Assembly (NCBI GenBank): GCA_964426945.1
Contig: CAYRSS010000002.1
Span: 62,001 to 126,000 of the forward strand
Source: CAYRSS01 sp964426945
GTDB lineage: Bacteria > Planctomycetota > Phycisphaerae > UBA1845
Length of the DNA stretch: 64,000 bases
Direction of reading: 5' to 3'
Below the pieces are notes generated by a model. That model was not told the origin of the DNA and ran no database searches. It worked only from the letters and a program-made list of their open reading frames with translations. The position numbers were made by a program, and so were the translations under genes. Below, piece after piece: positions 51,035 to 59,618 of this stretch. The first letter of the stretch is position 1. Each line of letters begins with the position of its first letter.

Positions 51035-51322
51035 ATGGCCAAGAAGAAGAAGCTCCCCAAGCAACTGGCGATCCTCGACGAGGATATCTGCACCGGCTGC
51101 GACTCGTGCGTCGCCGTGTGCCCGGTCGACTGCATCGACAAGATCTCCGACCCCACCCACCCCGGCTACGCGATGGGCATCTGCACGATCGATCTGCAGG
51201 TGTGCATCGGATGCAAGCTCTGTGCGCAGGTCTGCCCCTGGAGCGTGATCACGATGGTCCCCACGGATCAGGTGCTCACCGAGCCGAAATACGCTCGCAT
51301 TCTCGAAGCCGCGGACGCCTGA
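51035..51322 (+). CDS. 2[4Fe-4S] ferredoxin
   Basis: The protein has 95 residues. It carries low-potential electrons in the cytoplasm. Cluster motifs are CTGCDSCVAVCPVDCI at residue 19 and CIGCKLCAQVCPWSVI near 50. The two are separated by about 20 residues (DPTHPGYAMGICTID), longer than in clostridial ferredoxins, as in ferredoxins of the 2[4Fe-4S] Alvin type. It is likely transcribed with the isochorismatase-fold gene. Its redox partner is not in view. Confidence 0.9.
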   Translation: MAKKKKLPKQLAILDEDICTGCDSCVAVCPVDCIDKISDPTHPGYAMGICTIDLQVCIGCKLCAQVCPWSVITMVPTDQVLTEPKYARILEAADA

Positions 51323-51883
51323 CCAGGTCGCGCCAAGACAATCATCGATAAGGTTGAAGGCGCCGGCCGGCAGGAGCGCCGGCCGTCAGCGCTGCGCGCA
51401 AGCGAAGCCGGCCGCGCGACAATCGCCGCGCGGCCGGCCCGCGAACTCTTTCCCCCTCCGGAAAGCCTTGATGGGTGCACCGCGCCGATGCCCGGTCGGG
51501 CGGAATGGCCGCATTCCCCCCGGATCGCCATCCCGACCACGAGCAGACACGGTAGCGAACTGACCTGCCCGGCGACGCCGTTTTCCCCTACACGGTGGAA
51601 GCCGTCGCAGTGCCGACCCGCCGGTCAAGTCCCCCCCGCCGAACCCAATCCCCCGAACGGGCCGACGGGCGGGCCGGGCTGAGCCTCTCCACGAGGCTCC
51701 CCCCGACACCGTCACCGTACGATACGCCGCCGCGGGATGGCAAACCGCCCGGAGAATCCGCCGGCCCGAGGTCTCCGGTCCGCAAACAGAAGCGGCCGGC
51801 GCAACCCCCGATCCGGGGTCGCGCCGGCCACTTTTGAATCGATCCCGCCGGGGGCGGCCAAGCGCCCGGCCCGGCGAAAGGGC
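51323..51883. other. intergenic region with GC-rich inverted repeats
   Basis: No gene is supported in these 561 bases. Two GC-rich hairpins lie near the start: GCCGGCCGGC/GCCGGCCG at about 51361-51386, and GGCCGCGCG/CGCGCGGCC at about 51409-51438, which may end the ferredoxin transcript. The hairpin at 51794-51829 belongs to the next gene. Confidence 0.5.
51794..51829 (-). terminator. possible terminator of the TlpA-like gene
   Basis: GGCCGGCGC (51794-51802) pairs with GCGCCGGCC (51821-51829) around an inner CCCCCG/CGGGG stem. On the minus strand it is followed by GCTTCTGTTTG, a broken U-tract. It lies 54 bases past the gene. Confidence 0.55.
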
Positions 51884-52906
51884 CTACTTGTTGGCCTCGA
51901 AGAACTCGAGATCACGCTTCAACTCGGCGTGGTCCGACTCGTTGGCGGCGGCAATCGCCTTTTGCTGAAGCTCAATGGCAGACTGGGCGTTGCCATTCAG
52001 GAAGCGCGCATAGGCCAAGGCCCGGAGGACCGTCCAGTCCTCCTTGTCCAGACCGAAAGCCTTCTCCGAGGCGCGAAGGGCCAGCGCGTCGTACTTGCCC
52101 TGGTAACCCTCCTGCTCGGTCATCATGCGCCAAGCCATCTCGGCGAGAGTGTGGGCGTTGTTGATCCGCTCGACGATCTCAGAGCCGCGCTCGGCCGCGG
52201 CGGAGCGGGTCTTGCGGTTCATCACGAGGCAGTGGAACCGGTCGGCCTCGTAAAGGTCCTTCTTGTCGGGATTCAACTGGATGAGCTCGTCGATGAGCTT
52301 CTGCGCGCCGCCGTAGTCCTTCAGCTCGTTGAGCAGGGCCTTGTAGCGAGCGACCTTCTTCATCTTGATGCGGCTGGCGACCGGGTCGTAGTCGCCCTTG
52401 GTCATCTCTTCCAGCAGGCTGTGCATGAACGGATCGCCGGGGTGGCCATGCCAGGCAAGCTTGCCCTCGCGGTCGATGACGAACGCGTGGGGAATGCCGT
52501 TGGCGCCGACGCCGCCCATGTACTTCTCGTAGGTTTCGCGGCCCTGGTCAAAGGCCACGGTGTAGCCCATCTTCGAGCCCTGGTCCTCGACGAACCGCTT
52601 CACGGTGTCGAGGGAGTTGTTGGGGTCTTCGGAGGTGAGCCCGATCACGCGCACGCCAGCGTCGCCCATCAATCCCTGGAGCGTAGTGAGGTGAGGGATC
52701 GAGGCGATGCAGGGCCCGCACCAGGTCGCCCAGAATTCGACGACGATGATCTTGCCCTTCTCCTTCTCGAGGTCGATCGCATCGCCCTTGACCCACTCCT
52801 TCACCTTGAGAGGCGGCGCGGTGTCGCCGATGCCCAGCGCCATCGCCCGCGGCGCCACGGTCAGAACCAGCGCGCTCACCACTGCCATCGAGATCGCTTT
52901 CCGCAT
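51884..52906 (-). CDS. TlpA-like thioredoxin-fold protein with C-terminal helical repeats
   Basis: The protein has 340 residues; GGAGGT precedes the start. A signal peptide ends RAMA. The thioredoxin-like domain (about 25-170) has the redox motif WCGPC in VVEFWATWCGPCIASIP, and the cis-Pro region GIPHAFVID. The C-terminal 150 residues are helical with TPR-like spacing (KDLYEADRFHCLV, EMAWRMMTEQEGY, ALAYARFLNGNAQSAIELQQKAIA). It should reduce disulfides or haem-protein thiols outside the cytoplasm. The fusion of TlpA and TPR-like parts is common in planctomycetes. Confidence 0.85.
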   Translation of the reverse strand: MRKAISMAVVSALVLTVAPRAMALGIGDTAPPLKVKEWVKGDAIDLEKEKGKIIVVEFWATWCGPCIASIPHLTTLQGLMGDAGVRVIGLTSEDPNNSLDTVKRFVEDQGSKMGYTVAFDQGRETYEKYMGGVGANGIPHAFVIDREGKLAWHGHPGDPFMHSLLEEMTKGDYDPVASRIKMKKVARYKALLNELKDYGGAQKLIDELIQLNPDKKDLYEADRFHCLVMNRKTRSAAAERGSEIVERINNAHTLAEMAWRMMTEQEGYQGKYDALALRASEKAFGLDKEDWTVLRALAYARFLNGNAQSAIELQQKAIAAANESDHAELKRDLEFFEANK

Positions 52907-53107
52907 GGTGCAGTACCTCCGATAGGGCTCGCAGGGACCGGCCCGGCCCTGCCATCGCTTTGAACTTTCGGACCGGCCCGTTTGTTCCCGGCCATCTCAA
53001 AGGTCGGCCGGAACGAGTTGAAGGTAAAGGGTATCCGTTTTATCCCGCCGTGTCACGCCCCAAGGCATGATACGAGGCCTCGAATCGCGCGCCGGGCCAC
53101 CCGAGGG

Positions 53108-53509
53108 CTATCCCGTGTAACATGTCGTGTGGTCGACGAAGCATAGCGGATTCCCGAATGGATCGCGGACGTAGAACGAACGCTCGCCCCACGGGCGTCG
53201 GCAGATCCGCCCCGCCGGGTCGCCGTGAATCTCGCCTGGTTCGGGTGCCGCCCCGGCTGCGGCGCAGGCTTCGAAGGTGGCTTCGAGCGACTCGACCGCG
53301 AAGTAGACACAGTCGGGCAGCGGGACCGGGGCGTGGTCGTCGCCGTCGGCACGGGGGTCAACGCACGCGAGAATCGTCCCGCCGCAGGTGAAGTAGTGTC
53401 GGCCGGGCGAGACCCGCATGCCGGGTATTTCCAGCACCGCAGCGTAGAATCGAGTTGCCCGTTCGATGTCGGCTACGGGTACGACCAGACGGAAGAGCCT
53501 TGCGGGCAT
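53108..53509 (-). CDS. VOC (glyoxalase/bleomycin-resistance) family protein
   Basis: The protein has 133 residues from ATG 53509, where AGGAG is optimally spaced; ATG 53515 is two codons upstream. Two beta-alpha-beta-beta-beta modules are seen: RLVVPVADIERATRFYAAVL...HYFTCGGTILACV and VYFAVESLEATFEACAAAGA...FYVRDPFGNPLCFVD. Family members bind a metal for isomerisation, dioxygenation or drug sequestration; the ligand here is unknown. Confidence 0.83.
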   Translation of the reverse strand: MPARLFRLVVPVADIERATRFYAAVLEIPGMRVSPGRHYFTCGGTILACVDPRADGDDHAPVPLPDCVYFAVESLEATFEACAAAGAAPEPGEIHGDPAGRICRRPWGERSFYVRDPFGNPLCFVDHTTCYTG

Positions 53510-53667
53510 GACCATCTCCTGGTGCGACGGCCCGGTCGGCGAGTTCTACTGGCCCCGGGAGCCTCGGAGGCTACGCCCGCGCCAGCGGCTTGCAAAGGGT
53601 TCTTCGCCCTGTTCCCGCGCGATCCAGGGCTCCGACAGCGTCAGCGCGCTGACGGGAGGAGTGCGGC

Positions 53668-54114
53668 ATGAGCAAACGATTCACGGGCGTGATCGTCAGC
53701 GATGACCATACGTCGGCCTGCGGGATCAAGCTTCCGTTTGATCCAAAGCCGATCTTCGGAAAGGTCCGCGCCCCCGTCCGGGTGACGATTCGGGGGCACA
53801 CCTTCCGTACGACCATCGCCGCGATGGGCGGCGAGAACTGGATCGGCCTGAACCGCGCGAACCGCGAAGCGGCCGGGATCAAGGCCGGCGATCGCGTCGT
53901 GGTCACCGTCGAAGCTGATTTGGAACTACGTATCGTCGTCGCGCCGCCTGACCTCGAAGCCGCGCTCGCGGCCGACAAGACAGCCCGGCTCCGCTGGGAG
54001 AATCTCAGCTACACCCATCGGCGCGAGCACGTGGAGGCGATTCTGGAAGCCAAGAGGCCGGAAACCCGTCAGCGGCGGATCGCGAAGGCCATCGCCATGC
54101 TGCGCGGCAAATGA
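53668..54114 (+). CDS. DUF1905 / YdeI-OmpD-associated family protein
   Basis: The protein has 148 residues with GGGAGGAG before the start. Residues 1-90 form a DUF1905 beta-barrel (FGKVRAPVRVTIRGHTFRTTIAAMGGENWIGLNRANREAAGIKAGDRVVV). The last 50 residues are the YdeI-like helical tail (ALAADKTARLRWENLSYTHRREHVEAILEAKRPETRQRRI). The YdeI group is linked to peptide or bacteriocin tolerance in some bacteria, but the biochemical role is unknown. It converges with the GGT gene. Confidence 0.87.
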   Translation: MSKRFTGVIVSDDHTSACGIKLPFDPKPIFGKVRAPVRVTIRGHTFRTTIAAMGGENWIGLNRANREAAGIKAGDRVVVTVEADLELRIVVAPPDLEAALAADKTARLRWENLSYTHRREHVEAILEAKRPETRQRRIAKAIAMLRGK

Positions 54115-54135
54115 GCGGCTGCGCGGCTCTGTCGG

Positions 54136-55890
54136 TCAATACCCTGCGGGCATTCCCCCCTTGCGTGGATCTGAAGCGCCCCGCCAGCCCGTCGAGGTGG
54201 ACTGAATCGCCGAGATGACTCCGCCCCCGCCGCCGACGCGAACCTCGTGCCCCAGTCGCCTCAGCCCCTCGGCGAGCACGCCGCCCGGCTCGCGATCGAA
54301 GCTCACGCGGTCCGGCATCCACTGGTGATGAGCCCGCGGTCGCCCGACCGCCTCCGCCAGGTCAACGCCCTCGTCGAGCACGGCGAGCATGACCTGCAGC
54401 ACGGACGTAATGATCCTCGGCCCGCCGGACGCCCCCAGCGCCAGCACAACTTTGCCGTCTTTCACCACGATGGCCGGGGTCATGCTCGAGAGCGGCTTGC
54501 GACCCGGGCCCACGGCGCTGGCCTCGGACTGCACGAGTCCGAACGCGTTGGGCACGCCCGGCTCGGCGGCGAAGTCGTCCATCTCGTTGTTGAGGATCAG
54601 CCCCCACTCCGGGACGCAGGTCAGCGAACCGAAGCTGGTGTTGATCGTCTCCGTTACGGCTACGACCGTGCCCCAGCGATCGACTATGGTGAAGTGCGAC
54701 GTGCCCGCGTCGTCCGGCAACTGGGCCATTCCGCATGAGTCGGCCGGGCCGGCGCGATCCATTCGGATTCGCCCGGCCAAGTCTGCCGCGTACCTAGGCG
54801 ATACGAGCCGGTCGACCGGCACGAACGCGTGGTCGGCGTCGCCAAGCCAGCGAGCGCGGTCGGCGAACGCGTGCTTCATCGCTTCGATGCGCAAGTGTGT
54901 CGCGGTCAACGGGTCGCGCTTCGACAGTTCCTCAAGCGGGAACCGCTCCAGGATGTTGAGGCTCTGGATCAGGGCAACGCCCCCGGATGAGGGCGGCTGC
55001 ATGGTGATGACTTCGTAGCCGCGATACGCGCCGCGCAGCGGTTCGCGGGCTTTGACCGCGTAACCTGCGAGATCTTCACGTGTGATGATCCCCCCACCGC
55101 GATGCACCGTCGAGACGATCGCGGCCGCCACCTCGCCCTCATAGAACACGCGCCAGCCGCGGGAGGCGATCGTCTCGAACAGGTTCGCCAGCTCCGGCTG
55201 AACCCATCGACCCGCCAGCGCATCGGGGCGCCCCGCGGCAAGGTAGCGCTCGTAGAGAAACGCGCACGACCGCTCCAGCGATGGATGCTCCTTGTAGTCT
55301 TTCAGGACCTCGCGGATGGCGCCCCGTGCATGGTCGTCGATGGGCACGCCCTCGCGGGCCAGCCGAATCGCCGGCCGGATGAGCTGATCGAGCGGACGCG
55401 AGCCGTACGCGGCAACGGCCTTCGCGTGTCCGGCCAGCGTACCGGGTACGCCGACGGCGAGCGCGCCGATGCGGCTCGGGGGCGGCGCTTCCGGGGCCGC
55501 TTTCCTCGCGGTTGTGAACATGTCGCGAGTCGAAGCGGCCGGCGCGGTCTCGCGATAATCGAGCGTGACCACCCGGCCGTCGCCGAAACGGATGATCATG
55601 AATCCGCCGCCGCCCAGTCCGGTGCTGTAGGGCCGCGTCACGCCGAGCGCGAAGGAAACCGCGGCCGCTGCATCGACCGCGTTGCCCCCGGCGCGGAGGA
55701 CTTCGAGACCCACCTCTGACGCCTGGCGCGAGTCGGTCGACACCATGGCCGACGCCCCGTCCGCGATCCAAGGCGGCGAGGCGTGGACGCCAGCCGCCGA
55801 GAATCCGGGAAGCGTCGCAGCGCCGAGCAGCATCCGACCAGCGCCGCTTCGCAGGAGTGCGCGAGGCAGGAAACGCGGCGGCTTGAGCAT
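54136..55890 (-). CDS. ggt: gamma-glutamyltransferase
   Basis: The protein has 584 residues from ATG 55890 with AGGGGA upstream. The precursor self-cleaves before Thr397 (DDAGTSHFTIVD) into two subunits and then transfers or hydrolyses gamma-glutamyl groups, mainly of glutathione. Other landmarks are the GGNAVDAAAAVSFALGVTRPYSTGLGGGGF region at 69, YRETAP, SSGGVALIQ, NNEMDDFA and GRKPLSSMTP. A leader (about 1-37) with Arg pairs suggests export, possibly by Tat. The start is uncertain by several codons. Confidence 0.92.
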   Translation of the reverse strand: MLKPPRFLPRALLRSGAGRMLLGAATLPGFSAAGVHASPPWIADGASAMVSTDSRQASEVGLEVLRAGGNAVDAAAAVSFALGVTRPYSTGLGGGGFMIIRFGDGRVVTLDYRETAPAASTRDMFTTARKAAPEAPPPSRIGALAVGVPGTLAGHAKAVAAYGSRPLDQLIRPAIRLAREGVPIDDHARGAIREVLKDYKEHPSLERSCAFLYERYLAAGRPDALAGRWVQPELANLFETIASRGWRVFYEGEVAAAIVSTVHRGGGIITREDLAGYAVKAREPLRGAYRGYEVITMQPPSSGGVALIQSLNILERFPLEELSKRDPLTATHLRIEAMKHAFADRARWLGDADHAFVPVDRLVSPRYAADLAGRIRMDRAGPADSCGMAQLPDDAGTSHFTIVDRWGTVVAVTETINTSFGSLTCVPEWGLILNNEMDDFAAEPGVPNAFGLVQSEASAVGPGRKPLSSMTPAIVVKDGKVVLALGASGGPRIITSVLQVMLAVLDEGVDLAEAVGRPRAHHQWMPDRVSFDREPGGVLAEGLRRLGHEVRVGGGGGVISAIQSTSTGWRGASDPRKGGMPAGY

Positions 55891-56014
55891 GGCTTGTCCC
55901 CTGGCGTAGGCGGTCTGTCCGGCAGGCGGCTTCAGCCCCTGCTGGAGCCGGGCGACGGCCAGCATGAAGCATCCGGGAGGGCTGGGCAAGCCGAGCGGTT
56001 GGGGAAGAGTCGAA

Positions 56015-56599
56015 TCAGAGGCCGGCGCCCGTCGCGCCCCACTCACTCGGATCAGCGGGGATCCGCAGGATGGCGCCCTCGGCGAGGCCATGCGATCGAG
56101 CCCAGGTGTCTTCGATCGTGACGGGCAGGGAATCGCCCGTTGAGCCGAGCTCGCGGTTGAGGGCCGAGACGAGAGCCTGCACGGCGAGCCATTGGGGCTG
56201 CGTCATCGGGCCGTTGCGATCCACACGGGAGACGCGGATGCGGACGGCGCCTGGAGCCTCCGCAGCAGCCGCTTGGGCGCGCCAGGGGCGGAGTCCCGCG
56301 ATCCGACCGTGGTCGTCGATCACGAAATGCGAGCCGGTCGCGTCGGGGATCGCGCTGAGCCGCGCGGCGGTCAGCGAGGACGCCGGGCCGGGGATGATCT
56401 CGATGGTCTGCCAACGGCGGTGTTCGATGGCCGAAGGCTCGCGGACGACGGCGACGGACGCCTCGGCGAGTTCGCGTACCGAAGGCTGTGCGGCCGCGAG
56501 CGGGAGACCCGGTTCGAGCCACGAAAGCAGGAGCGAGGTAAGAAGCATCGCCGAAGCGAGGCTGCCGAGAACCTTCAACATCCGTGTCTGGTTCGTCAT
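56015..56599 (-). CDS. secreted protein, possibly degenerate amidase_2-like
   Basis: The protein has 194 residues. A signal peptide ends PLAAAQ. The order of motifs (HRRWQTIEIIPGPASS, SHFVIDDHGRIAGLRPWRAQ, IRVSRVDRNGPMTQPQWLAVQALVSALNREL, WARSHGLAEGAIL) resembles N-acetylmuramoyl-alanine amidases of the T7-lysozyme type (W-x-x-I-x-I-H-H-S, Y-H-F-V-I, P-T-x-x-Q-x-x-A-L). The first zinc-ligand His pair is replaced by II-P-G-P, so it is probably not an active amidase. The assignment is tentative. It is upstream of ggt by 124 bases. Confidence 0.5.
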   Translation of the reverse strand: MTNQTRMLKVLGSLASAMLLTSLLLSWLEPGLPLAAAQPSVRELAEASVAVVREPSAIEHRRWQTIEIIPGPASSLTAARLSAIPDATGSHFVIDDHGRIAGLRPWRAQAAAAEAPGAVRIRVSRVDRNGPMTQPQWLAVQALVSALNRELGSTGDSLPVTIEDTWARSHGLAEGAILRIPADPSEWGATGAGL

Positions 56600-56742
56600 G
56601 TGATTCGCGTGGCGGGCAGGTCCGTCCGGTTCAGCCGGGGCCGTACGACGAGCACAGTGGCCCCGACGAATTGATCGGCGGAAAGTCCGAAAAACTTTTG
56701 AAAAATCACGTCAGGAGCGAGGATCGCTCAACGGCCCCGCTC

Positions 56743-57579
56743 TCACTTGCCGCAGTAGTCAATGATCCGCGCCAACTCGGTGCGCAGATTGGGCCGAGCC
56801 ACGATGCGGTCCACGAAGCCGTGCTGGAGCATGAACTCCGCGGTCTGGAAGCCCGCCGGCAGCTCCGCATTGATCGTGTTCGCGATCACGCGGGGCCCCG
56901 CAAAGCCGATCATCGCGCCGGGCTCGGCGATGATCACATCCCCCAGGCTGGCGAAACTCGCAGCCACACCGGCAGTGGTCGGATCGGTCGCAACCACGAC
57001 ATACAGGCCGCCGGCATCGTCAAGCCGGGCCAGCGCCGCCGACGTCTTGGCCATTTGCACGAGGGAAATCATGCCCTCCTGCATCCGCGCCCCGCCGCTG
57101 GCGGTCACCACGATAAACGGCAGGTTCTCCTCGGCGGCGCGCTCTGCGGCTCGGGTGATCTTCTCGCCGACAACCGAACCCATCGAGGCCATGATGAAGT
57201 TCGGGTTCATCACGGCGAGAATCACCGGGCGGCCGCGGATGAACGCCTTGCCGACGATGACGGCTTCCTTCTCGCCGGTGCGCTTCTGCTCCTGCTCGAT
57301 GCGTTCCTTGTAGGGCAGGCGATCCTTGAAATTCAGCGGGTCGGTGCTGCGCAGATCCTGCGCGAACTCCTCGAAGGAGTCGGGGTCTACCAGCTGCGCG
57401 ATGCGCGCCCGGGCCTCTACACGCCGGTGGAAGCCGCACTCGGGGCAGAGGTAGAGGTTGTCGGCCACCTCTTTCTCATACACCATGTGTCCACAGCTTG
57501 TGCACCGTGTCCACAGGCCGGCCGGAACACCCTTCGGTCGCACCATGGGGCTGCCCTTCTCGTCGTGAAGCTCGTCCAT
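56743..57579 (-). CDS. accD: acetyl-CoA carboxylase carboxyltransferase subunit beta
   Basis: The protein has 278 residues from ATG 57579 (MDELHDEKGSPMVRPKG). AccD with AccA transfers CO2 from biotin to acetyl-CoA to make malonyl-CoA. The N-terminal zinc ribbon has Cys26, Cys29, Cys45 and Cys48 (WTRCTSCGH, LYLCPECGF). The crotonase-like core contains VVTASGGARMQEGMISLVQMAKT and PTTAGVAASFASLGDVIIAEPGAMIGFAGPRVI. accA is not in the window. The start is uncertain because the frame is open upstream. Confidence 0.94.
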   Translation of the reverse strand: MDELHDEKGSPMVRPKGVPAGLWTRCTSCGHMVYEKEVADNLYLCPECGFHRRVEARARIAQLVDPDSFEEFAQDLRSTDPLNFKDRLPYKERIEQEQKRTGEKEAVIVGKAFIRGRPVILAVMNPNFIMASMGSVVGEKITRAAERAAEENLPFIVVTASGGARMQEGMISLVQMAKTSAALARLDDAGGLYVVVATDPTTAGVAASFASLGDVIIAEPGAMIGFAGPRVIANTINAELPAGFQTAEFMLQHGFVDRIVARPNLRTELARIIDYCGK

Positions 57580-57695
57580 CTTGATCAAATCGCGTTGGGC
57601 TGGTGCACCGGCTGATCCGCCGTCCACCCCGGCCCGTGCCCATGTTAACACGATCAGGGACCGCGTGAAGGGTTAACCGCCGGATGCGCGCCTCG

Positions 57696-58307
57696 TCAGG
57701 GCGGATGGCGGGCGGCGTCCGCGGGCCCGGCCGGGCGGGCAACCCGACGCATCCAGGCCGAGGCTTCGGCAGGTCGGAAGCAGACCAGGGCCCAGATCAG
57801 CACCGGGACGACAAACCCCGGCGTCGGCGCGACCGCCAGCACCTCGTAAGCCGCGGAGATCAGCCCTCCCGGGGCGCCTGTCGCCTCGTGGGCATAAACA
57901 TACGCGACCAGCGCGGCGAGTCGCACGCCGATGAACGCCGAGACCGTCATCAGTCCTGCGGCGAGCGCGATCAGCCGCCGGGGCCAGGCAAGCGGTGTTG
58001 CCAGCACCAGCGCGATCAACTCCGCCGTTGGCAGATAGCCGGTCAGGCGGCTGTCGTGCGGCATGCTCAGCCGCTGGTTGGAGCCCTCCGCGGCACGGAG
58101 GCGGACCATCACGTCCTTGCCGTCCGCGGCGCCCGGGATGGGCTCGAAGCGGAGCCGGCCGTCGAGCATCGACCCAAGAACCAGGTCTGCGGCGGATCGA
58201 TACATCGCGGCATAGCCCGGACGCACACCCGGCCACGGCGCCGCCAGGACCGCGTAGAGGATCACGAGGCGCAGCGCGAAGGCCACAATCGGCCTAGCCG
58301 TCGCCAT
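57696..58307 (-). CDS. membrane protein associated with exosortase
   Basis: The protein has 203 residues from ATG 58307, with CGGAG at good spacing; the start lies 14 bases inside the exosortase gene. It has an N-terminal helix (IVAFALRLVILYAVLAAPW), a polar loop with RLRAAEGSNQRLSMPHDSRL, and three or four further helices (AELIALVLATPLAWPRRLIALAAGLM, VRLAALVAYVYAHEA, GFVVPVLIWALVCF). I do not recognise a named family. Overlap with the exosortase gene suggests a partner in the same sorting system. Confidence 0.68.
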   Translation of the reverse strand: MATARPIVAFALRLVILYAVLAAPWPGVRPGYAAMYRSAADLVLGSMLDGRLRFEPIPGAADGKDVMVRLRAAEGSNQRLSMPHDSRLTGYLPTAELIALVLATPLAWPRRLIALAAGLMTVSAFIGVRLAALVAYVYAHEATGAPGGLISAAYEVLAVAPTPGFVVPVLIWALVCFRPAEASAWMRRVARPAGPADAARHPP

Positions 58308-58884
58308 GGCGCAACTCCGGCGACCTTCGCACCGCCCACATCGCCCAGGCCAGCCAGATGAGCACTGCGAGAAACACAAAGAGCGCCTGGCCGACGTCGA
58401 GGTGCAGGAACTGAAACGTGCGCGGGGCATGCACACCGGCGATGAACAGGCCGACAATGCGCGCGATGTTCGCGACGAAGAGCAGGCCCACGCCGGCCGC
58501 CGCGCCGATCAGCCGCAGCCGCCAGCGCACCGGCGCGGCGAAGACGCCGGCGACGAGCAAGGCCATCGGTTCCAGCGCGTCGCAGCCGGCGCGGATGTCG
58601 ATGGCGAAGCGCGGAGACATGATCGCCGAGCCCGCCGCCGTAACATCGGGCTCCAGCGGCGGCAGCGCCGTCGCGCTGATCGACGCCAGCGTGCGGAGGT
58701 AGGCCGGAAACAGCTTCTCTCGAAAGGTCGGTACGAAAGTCAGCACATAGAACACAGCCACCATCGCGACGAACCGCAGCAGGAAGCCCAACGCCCCGGG
58801 GGGGCGCTGCGACGCGCGAGCGGACGGCTGCGCCGGCACGTCGGCGGTGCGCGGCGTGCGGCGGGATGGAGAGCGTCTGGCCAT
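58294..58884 (-). CDS. exosortase, small type (XrtH-like)
   Basis: The protein has 196 residues. Exosortases cleave C-terminal sorting signals of secreted proteins at the membrane. The catalytic Cys lies in IDIRAGCDALEPMALLVAG at about 110, the conserved Arg in VANIARIVGLF and the third-site His in FQFLHLDVGQALF. The short length and motif spacing fit exosortase H, which recognises IPTLxxWG-CTERM tails; no such tail is visible in this window. CATAAT 9 bases before the ATG and no ribosome site hint at a leaderless transcript. Confidence 0.83.
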   Translation of the reverse strand: MARRSPSRRTPRTADVPAQPSARASQRPPGALGFLLRFVAMVAVFYVLTFVPTFREKLFPAYLRTLASISATALPPLEPDVTAAGSAIMSPRFAIDIRAGCDALEPMALLVAGVFAAPVRWRLRLIGAAAGVGLLFVANIARIVGLFIAGVHAPRTFQFLHLDVGQALFVFLAVLIWLAWAMWAVRRSPELRHGDG

Positions 58885-59618
58885 CGGAGGGGATTATGCG
58901 CGCCGATCGCGCGGGATGCACCGCGCGGCGCGCAGATTCGGGGGCATTCGCGGCGCGGGGCGGCGGTGCCGCGCGAAGGGAGGAGTCGATTCCCGCGCGG
59001 TGCGCCGGCTCGCGGCGACCCGCCCCGCAGGCCGGGCCGGGGCAAACACGGTGCGCGCCGCCGACTTCTGCCTCAAGGGCTTGGCGGGCCGGCGACAACC
59101 GGGTGTCACCCTGCCTCTCGGCCAGGTGCCACGGTCACTGGTCCGCAATGGCCGGCCGAAAGGAGGCATGTCAACGCGTGCTTTATGGGGCCTGAGTGCC
59201 GTGGGGTGCAGCTGCCCCGCCGCGTCGTTCACCCTGCCGCTGAGGCGACGGCCGCGAACATCGCCGCAGTTGGCGTTCGGTGTGGATTCCGCGTGAGAAG
59301 TCGCTGCTTTGGCGACTGTTCTTGACGACCGCAAAGTCGGCCGATAGAAGTTCGGGCTTCCGGCTCGGGGCGAGGTTCGATCCGACGCGGCGAGGGGCCC
59401 GGGAGGCTGCTCGCGGCGATTGCCTCGCCGCCGCTGTCGCAGAGGGTCCGGAAGCGCGATCCGTGGGACGACAGGATCAGGCCATATCCTCAACTCTCCG
59501 TCGCCATCAACGACCGTGACCGCTAGCTCACTATCTATGGCTGGACCGCGCGGCATGCCCGTGGGCGTCGAGCGTCATCGTGCCGCCGCAATCTGTTCTC
59601 GGCTTCGCAGGTTTTGAC
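58885..59618. other. intergenic region, promoter and leader of S1 gene
   Basis: I find no supported gene in these 734 bases; the open frames are Arg/Pro-rich and motif-free. The right half contains the predicted S1 promoter (59322-59350) and a leader of about 260 bases. The leader is long enough for autoregulation by S1 protein, as known in E. coli rpsA, but no structure was modelled. Confidence 0.5.
59322..59350 (+). promoter_or_regulatory. candidate promoter of S1-domain gene
   Basis: TTGACG (59322-59327), an exact 17-base spacer and TAGAAG (59345-59350). Called by eye. Confidence 0.5.

Noticed and set aside
59363..59385. GGTTCGATCC, resembling a tRNA T-loop
   Set aside because: The flanking bases do not pair as a T-stem, and no acceptor or anticodon arm is found at the right distance.
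58894..59556. Open frame of 220 codons on the minus strand in the gap before the S1 gene
   Set aside because: Arg/Pro/Ala-rich sequence with no hydrophobic core, motif or ribosome site; it also covers the predicted S1 promoter.
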